Positions 33,174 through 37,871 of a stretch of 37,871 nucleotides of DNA are shown here, piece after piece. Source of the stretch: Clostridium sp. UBA2485 (lineage in GTDB: Bacteria > Bacillota > Clostridia > Clostridiales > Clostridiaceae); NCBI RefSeq assembly GCF_002341865.1, contig NZ_DDOV01000047.1:16859-54729 (forward strand), read 5' to 3'. The first letter of the stretch is position 1; each line of letters opens with the position of its first letter. The notes beneath the pieces were generated by a model. The model made no database searches. It saw only the letters and a list, made by a program, of their open reading frames with translations, and was not told where the DNA came from. A program made the position numbers and the translations under genes.

Positions 33174-34256
33174 TTGTTTGAAGCACATACAGAGGAAACA
33201 ATTTTAAATAGGATGCTAGAAAGAGTACCAAAGGATTTAGATAAGAGAGAAGGCTCTATTATCTATAATGCTTTAGCTCCTGCTGCAATGGAAGTTGCAA
33301 GAATGTATTCTGATATGGATAGATTTTTAGAATATACTTTTGCTAGCCCTAACATGCCAGATGGATTTTTAGATTTAAGAGTGGCAGAAGAAGGGCTTAA
33401 AAGGGAAGAAGCAACTCATGCAATTAAAAAAGGATATTTCTATGACCAAGATAATAATTTAATAGATATTCCTATAGGTAGTAGGTTCTCCATAGATGAT
33501 TTTAATTTTGTGGCCATAGAAAAAGTTTCTAATGGTACTTATAAAATGCAATGTGAATCTACAGGTATAGAAGGCAACTCCATAACAGGGCAATTAATAC
33601 CTATAGATTATATAGAAGGCTTATCTACTGCTAACTTAGGAGAACTACTTATACCAGGGCAAGAAATAGAAAATAATGAAAGTCTTTTTAATAGATATGT
33701 TGAACATTTAAATGAAAAGCCATTTGGGGGAAATATAGCAGATTACAAAATTAATACTAGGGCTATAGATGGAGTTGGAACTGTAAAAGTATTTCCTATA
33801 TGGAATGGCGGGGGTACAGTAAAAGTTGTATTTTTAGATAGCAGCTACAACGTTCCTACTAAAGAATTAATTGATTTAGTTCAAACTACTTTAGACCCCG
33901 TTCCTAACAATGGGAAAGGGTTAGGTATAGTTCCAGTAGGTCATGTAGTTACTGTGTTAGGTGCTAAAGATATAGAAATAACTATAGATACTAAACTTGT
34001 ATTAAGAAGGGATGTTACTATAGGTCAAGTTCAAGAAGACATTAAAAAAGTGATAAATGAATATTTACTGCAATTAAGAAAGCAGTGGTCTGAGGAAGAA
34101 AATACAATAGTTAGAATAAGTCAAATTGAAGCAAGGATTTTAAATGTAGAAGGTGTGGCAGATATACATACCACTAAGATAAACAATAAAGAAGAAAATT
34201 TAATATTAGGAGCTGAAGAAGTTCCAATATTGAAAGAGGTGGTGTTAGGTGAATAA
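33174..34256 (+). CDS. xkdT: Baseplate J-like protein (XkdT)
   Basis: 360 residues from TTG 33174 directly after the previous stop (GTGGTGA upstream). RMLERVPKDLDKREGSIIYN, YTFASPNMPDGFLDLRV, NEKPFGGNIADYKI and the C-terminal VEGVADIHTTKIN are baseplate J features. It forms the baseplate wedge. Overlaps the XkdU-like gene by 8 bases. Confidence 0.93.
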   Translation: MFEAHTEETILNRMLERVPKDLDKREGSIIYNALAPAAMEVARMYSDMDRFLEYTFASPNMPDGFLDLRVAEEGLKREEATHAIKKGYFYDQDNNLIDIPIGSRFSIDDFNFVAIEKVSNGTYKMQCESTGIEGNSITGQLIPIDYIEGLSTANLGELLIPGQEIENNESLFNRYVEHLNEKPFGGNIADYKINTRAIDGVGTVKVFPIWNGGGTVKVVFLDSSYNVPTKELIDLVQTTLDPVPNNGKGLGIVPVGHVVTVLGAKDIEITIDTKLVLRRDVTIGQVQEDIKKVINEYLLQLRKQWSEEENTIVRISQIEARILNVEGVADIHTTKINNKEENLILGAEEVPILKEVVLGE

Positions 34257-34872
34257 GCTAATAGACTTTTTACCACCAGAGATTGCTAATATAGAAGAGT
34301 TTAAACAAATCACTTCTACAGAAGATAAAGAACTCCAATTATTAGAAAAGGGACAACAAAGAATTTTAAATGAAAACTTTATTGATAAGGCAACAGAGTA
34401 TGGAGTTAAGAAATACGAAGCTCTATTTAAAATAAGAGCAAATAGTTTAAATGAAAGTCTAGAATTTAGAAAGTTAAGGCTTAAAAATAGAAAATTAGAT
34501 AAAGTTCCATTTAGTTATAATTTCTTAAGTAATAAATTAAAAAACTTATTTGGAGAAGGTAACTATAAATTAGAAGTAATAAACAATGAATATGTTTTAA
34601 AAGTAGAAATAAATACTTTTGATTGGAATATGTTTAATGAAATAATTGATAACTTTAGATACATTATTCCTTGCAACATGATATTAAATTCTACTTTAGT
34701 ACAAAAGATTAAATCAAATATATACTTTGGAATTTGTACAGCTACAGGTGAAGAAGTAACTGTTTATCCATGGAGTCCTAAAGAGATAAATTCTAAAGGT
34801 ACTGTTAAAGTAGCACTTGGAAGTAATACAGGTGTAGAAAATATAACTATATACCCTAAAAAGGAGGTTTAG
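34249..34872 (+). CDS. xkdU: XkdU-like tail protein (DUF2313)
   Basis: 207 residues from GTG 34249, overlapping XkdT. LIDFLPPEIANIEEFKQI, YGVKKYEALFKIRAN and LRLKNRKLDKVPFSYNFL match DUF2313 baseplate/tail proteins; the beta-rich C-terminus probably contacts the fibre. Gene order J, then this, then fibre is conserved. Confidence 0.9.
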   Translation: MNKLIDFLPPEIANIEEFKQITSTEDKELQLLEKGQQRILNENFIDKATEYGVKKYEALFKIRANSLNESLEFRKLRLKNRKLDKVPFSYNFLSNKLKNLFGEGNYKLEVINNEYVLKVEINTFDWNMFNEIIDNFRYIIPCNMILNSTLVQKIKSNIYFGICTATGEEVTVYPWSPKEINSKGTVKVALGSNTGVENITIYPKKEV

Positions 34873-34874
34873 TA

Positions 34875-36068
34875 ATGGCAGAACAATTTTATACTATATT
34901 AACTAAAGTCGGAAAAGCAAAAATAGCTAATGCAACTGCACTCGGCACTAAGGTTAATTTTTGTAAGTTTCAAGTAGGTGATAGTAATGGAACTTACTAC
35001 AATCCAACAGAAGAACAAACAGAGCTTAGGCATAAAGTTTGGGAAGGAAATATAAATAACATAAGAATAGATGAAGAAAATCCTAATTGGATAATTATAG
35101 AGGTATTACTACCTAGTAACGTTGGGGGGTTTATGATAAGAGAGGCAGCAATACTCGATGATGAAGATAATGTTGTAGCTATTGCAAAATATCCAGAAAC
35201 CTATAAACCTCAAACACAAGATGGAAGTAGTAAAGATATACTTATAAGAACAATTCTAGAGGTTAGTAATACTTCTAGTGTAATTCTTAAAGTAGACCCA
35301 ACGGTTATATTAGCAACTAAAAAAGATATAGAAGTATTAGAAAATAAAATTAGAGATTTAAAAGGAGTCTATGCTGAAGACCTTTTAGATGAAACAGTTA
35401 TAATCGAGGGAGAAATGCATCCTATAATTAAAGAAGAATTTGAAAAAGTTGAGTCGCAAATGGCTGAAATGACGAAGGAAATAGAAAACATAGATTTATC
35501 AGCTAATAAGGTTAAATTAAATAAAATTTCAGGAATGAATGCAACAGAAGTTCAAACAGCTATACAAGAACTTTTTCAATTTGCCGATAATGGTAAGAAG
35601 AATATATCTTCTGTTATCGGCTCCCCATTAACTAGCAGTGATACTTTTGACAGCATGAAAAGTAAGATACAAACTTTAAAAAATACCTTTGCTAGTAATT
35701 TGACTGCAAAAGGACAAAGTAGTAGTGGTAGTGACACTTTAAATAATTTAATAAATAAAATAGTTAATATTAATACTGGTAAAAAGTTTGCTAAAGGAAC
35801 AGTTGGCAGTAATCAAACGATTAATTTATCGTTTAAACCATCTTATATAATTCTGTCACAAACAGTTGAAATTGATGAATATAATAATGAAAAATTTACA
35901 ATGCTTATTTATGGATTTACTAGATATACGATATATTTGTCAGGGAACATATCAAGGGGTGCAGGCGGCGGAACTGTTATGGGAGATTCATACCGCCTTA
36001 AAGTATTTGAAAATGGTTTCAGTACTGAAAGCGCAGGAAATGGACATTCATATTTAGCATTAGAATAA
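34875..36068 (+). CDS. Tail fibre protein (DUF3751 N-terminus)
   Basis: 397 residues. The N-terminus (YTILTKVGKAKIANATALG, VNFCKFQVGDSNGTYYNPTE, GGFMIREAAILDDEDNVVAI) is the attachment domain of tail-collar fibres. A coiled-coil middle (about 155-225) leads to a repeat-poor beta-rich C-terminus (GSNQTINLSFKPSYIIL) likely to contact the receptor. AAGGAGG before ATG. Confidence 0.9.
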   Translation: MAEQFYTILTKVGKAKIANATALGTKVNFCKFQVGDSNGTYYNPTEEQTELRHKVWEGNINNIRIDEENPNWIIIEVLLPSNVGGFMIREAAILDDEDNVVAIAKYPETYKPQTQDGSSKDILIRTILEVSNTSSVILKVDPTVILATKKDIEVLENKIRDLKGVYAEDLLDETVIIEGEMHPIIKEEFEKVESQMAEMTKEIENIDLSANKVKLNKISGMNATEVQTAIQELFQFADNGKKNISSVIGSPLTSSDTFDSMKSKIQTLKNTFASNLTAKGQSSSGSDTLNNLINKIVNINTGKKFAKGTVGSNQTINLSFKPSYIILSQTVEIDEYNNEKFTMLIYGFTRYTIYLSGNISRGAGGGTVMGDSYRLKVFENGFSTESAGNGHSYLALE

Positions 36069-36087
36069 GAAAGGGGTAAATAGCAAA

Positions 36088-36444
36088 ATGAAATTAGGAA
36101 AACGGATAGTTTATGACAAAAATACAGGTTTAATTCTAAATGGATATTTAGAAGAGAGGTTTGATAGTGGATTAAAAGTAGAAATGATAAAACAAGTAAG
36201 ACCTTTAGAAATAGATTATTTAGACTTGCCTTATAATTACAACGACAATAATTTTAAAGAAGCAATAAATTATTATATAGATACAACAAAAGATAAAAAT
36301 ACAACGGAACTAAAAGACTTAATAGTTATTACACAATATATCCAAAAGGAAGAAACAGAAGAAGAAAGACTTAGAAGAGAAAAACTAGAATTAGAAAACC
36401 AACTATTATTGAAAGAAAATGAAAATGTAGGAGGAATTTTATAA
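36088..36444 (+). CDS. Fibre-associated phage protein, unknown function
   Basis: 118 residues: KLGKRIVYDKNTGLILNG at the start, YLDLPYNYNDNNFKEAINYY later, and a charged helical end with KLELENQLLLKENEN. Resembles small proteins found after fibre genes in clostridial phages, possibly a chaperone or fibre partner. Its stop overlaps the next ATG (TAATG). Confidence 0.72.
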   Translation: MKLGKRIVYDKNTGLILNGYLEERFDSGLKVEMIKQVRPLEIDYLDLPYNYNDNNFKEAINYYIDTTKDKNTTELKDLIVITQYIQKEETEEERLRREKLELENQLLLKENENVGGIL

Positions 36445-36608
36445 TGATTAATGAGGTTATTGTTAGAATTTTAGCTGAAAGAATAATAAATAAGGGGATA
36501 AATCCATTAAAGAACAGAACTTTTGAATTGGATGATGTTACAAATAAAGATTATAGAAAAGCAGTAGAGGATTATATAATAGTAAACAGTGGAGCAGTTG
36601 CAGAATAG
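36444..36608 (+). CDS. Small tail-region protein, unknown function
   Basis: 54 residues from ATG 36444 in TAATG overlap with the previous gene; GTAGGAGG lies about 8 bases upstream. MINEVIVRILAERIINKGIN, then FELDDVTNKDYRKAVEDY. Probably XkdX-like in place only; no family assigned. Confidence 0.65.
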   Translation: MINEVIVRILAERIINKGINPLKNRTFELDDVTNKDYRKAVEDYIIVNSGAVAE

Positions 36609-36637
36609 ATAATTTTTGCGACACAATTAAATAATTT

Positions 36638-36673
36638 AAAAGGTAAGATATTAGGGCATATAGCCTTTTTATT
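36638..36673 (+). terminator. Weak terminator candidate
   Basis: AAAAGG (36638-36643) and CCTTTT (36664-36669) bracket a 20-base loop, with T-rich sequence after it. Short stem and large loop make this uncertain. Confidence 0.3.
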
Positions 36674-36703
36674 TTGCCTATTTTTAAAATAAGAGGTGAT
36701 AAT

Positions 36704-37871
36704 ATGCAAGGAAGAATAAAGATATTAAAAGATGTAGATAAAAGCAATATATTACCCATAACACATGCAAAAGCGGTGTACGTAGATGAAAAAAATACAT
36801 TAGATGAAAAACTTAATAATATTGAGTCACAAATAATACAACAAACAAAAACCTATGATGAGTTAATTGCAATGAGAGATAATGAACAACTTATAACAGG
36901 AAGAAAGTACGCTCTAAGTGACTACAGAACAAAATACTTACAACCTACCACTGAGGTCATTAAAACTGCTACAGAAACAGAAGTGTTAGTATTAACTGCA
37001 AGTAGCCGAAAAACATTTGAGCCAATTGTTGCAAGTAGAAAGTACCCAAAAGATATTGTTTATTATGATATAGATAATAACTTATGTGAAGATAATGCAA
37101 CACCAAGAAAGGGCTTCATATTAAGAAGATATGACCCTATAAGTGGAAATGACGCACCGCAGGACTGGCGTTCTATGTTATGGGCGAGGTATAAGCCTAG
37201 TAAAACATCTTATTATAGAAATGGTACAGCAATGGTTTATCGAATTTGGGAAGCTAGTTTAAAGCCGGCGTTAGATGTTGTTTATATAGCAGACAATAAA
37301 CTATGGATGGCTAAAAACACAAATGTTCCAACATCTCCAACAGATAATAATGTTTTCTTTGAAGTCTATCCGGATTTGGACACTCCACTGCTTATGGATG
37401 AAAAAACTACATGGGGTGATGGTATTGAGTTAATGAGGGGAGAACTGGTTGAAGTTCCTACATTTAGTGAAGAATGTAAGAATAATATTATAGAAACTTC
37501 AAGCACTCAAAAGCCTCACAATAATGTTTTTCTTGATAATTGCACAGGTAATTCAATTAATAAAAATTGTTCTAGAAATACCTTTGTAAAAAAATGTAAC
37601 TTTAATTCGATAGGTAAGTTTTCAATAAGTAATATATTTAGTGAATGTGTTCATAACACTTTATCAAACTCATGTGATAATAATATTTTTCTCAAAGGTT
37701 CTAATTATAATACTTTAAGTAATTTTTGTTCAGGCAATATATTTTTAAATAACAGTTACCAAAACTTTTTTGGAATTAGATGTTCTAACAATATACTTAC
37801 TTCTCTTTGCATAAGAAACAATCTAGGCAATGAATGCAAAGCAAATAAATTTGGTCATGCTGGTTATAGTA
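36704..37871 (+). CDS. Tail fibre/receptor-binding protein, partial, N-rich repeats
   Basis: 389 codons up to the window end with no stop. ATG 36704 follows AAGAGGTGAT. The N-terminus (QGRIKILKDVDKSNILPI, HAKAVYVDEKNTLDEKL) looks like fibre attachment and coil. A central domain has LITGRKYALSDYRTKYLQ. From about residue 273 it shows short repeats with Asn and Cys at regular places (NVFLDNC, NTFVKKCNFNSIGKF, NIFSECVHNTL, NIFLKGSNYNTL), suggesting a beta-solenoid. Probably host recognition. The right part lies outside the window. Confidence 0.8.
   Translation, partial: MQGRIKILKDVDKSNILPITHAKAVYVDEKNTLDEKLNNIESQIIQQTKTYDELIAMRDNEQLITGRKYALSDYRTKYLQPTTEVIKTATETEVLVLTASSRKTFEPIVASRKYPKDIVYYDIDNNLCEDNATPRKGFILRRYDPISGNDAPQDWRSMLWARYKPSKTSYYRNGTAMVYRIWEASLKPALDVVYIADNKLWMAKNTNVPTSPTDNNVFFEVYPDLDTPLLMDEKTTWGDGIELMRGELVEVPTFSEECKNNIIETSSTQKPHNNVFLDNCTGNSINKNCSRNTFVKKCNFNSIGKFSISNIFSECVHNTLSNSCDNNIFLKGSNYNTLSNFCSGNIFLNNSYQNFFGIRCSNNILTSLCIRNNLGNECKANKFGHAGYS

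Noticed and set aside
1..37871. CRISPR arrays, tRNA and rRNA genes.
   Set aside because: None recognised; the iteron repeats at 13681-13954 are irregularly spaced and too short for CRISPR.

Overview
This window is the left part of a contractile-tailed (myovirus) prophage in a low-GC Clostridium. The AT-rich sequence, strong AGGAGG-type ribosome sites, TTG and GTG starts, clostridial gene types and hairpin-rich intergenic repeats suggest a Clostridium botulinum group I / C. sporogenes-like host. The species is an inference. No database search was made; family assignments come from reading motifs and gene order.

Layout. 1-428 is host intergenic DNA with hairpins and an inverted-repeat-bounded element. 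429-1484 is the 5' two-thirds of comM (yifB), cut in its conserved PCP(CG) motif by the prophage. From there: a leftward lysogeny module (large serine recombinase 1450-3012, Xre/CI-like repressor 3012-3395); a switch region with two divergent promoters and five TTCCG operators (3418-3664); a rightward Cro-like gene (3678-3887); early and replication genes (ParB-like, ERF recombinase, DUF1351, HD protein, SSB, truncated sigma-like protein, SpoIIID homologue, ERCC4 nuclease, primase-helicase); a 430-bp iteron-rich candidate origin (13676-14104); and a late-gene regulator (14705-15127).

Late genes follow. The head module is SPP1-like: terminase, portal, a minor head protein fused to a metallopeptidase-like domain, scaffold, capsid, connectors. 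The tail module is PBSX/Xkd-like: sheath, tube, a tail-assembly chaperone with a -1 frameshift site, tape measure, LysM hub protein, XkdQ/R/S/T/U-type baseplate proteins, fibres. The window ends inside a second fibre gene with asparagine-rich repeats. Lysis genes and the other attachment site lie outside the window.

Three cargo-like (moron) genes interrupt the late operon: a HEPN-motif protein before terminase (15371-16300), a membrane protein with its own promoter and terminator (21757-22203), and a SHOCT-domain protein with its own promoter and terminator (28234-28734). The most interesting items are the HEPN gene, the minor-head/metallopeptidase fusion followed by a tiny overlapping acidic ORF, the recombinase whose last codons lie in host comM DNA, a tail gene whose start codon appears to be ATA, the phage-borne SpoIIID, and the iteron cluster after the primase gene.
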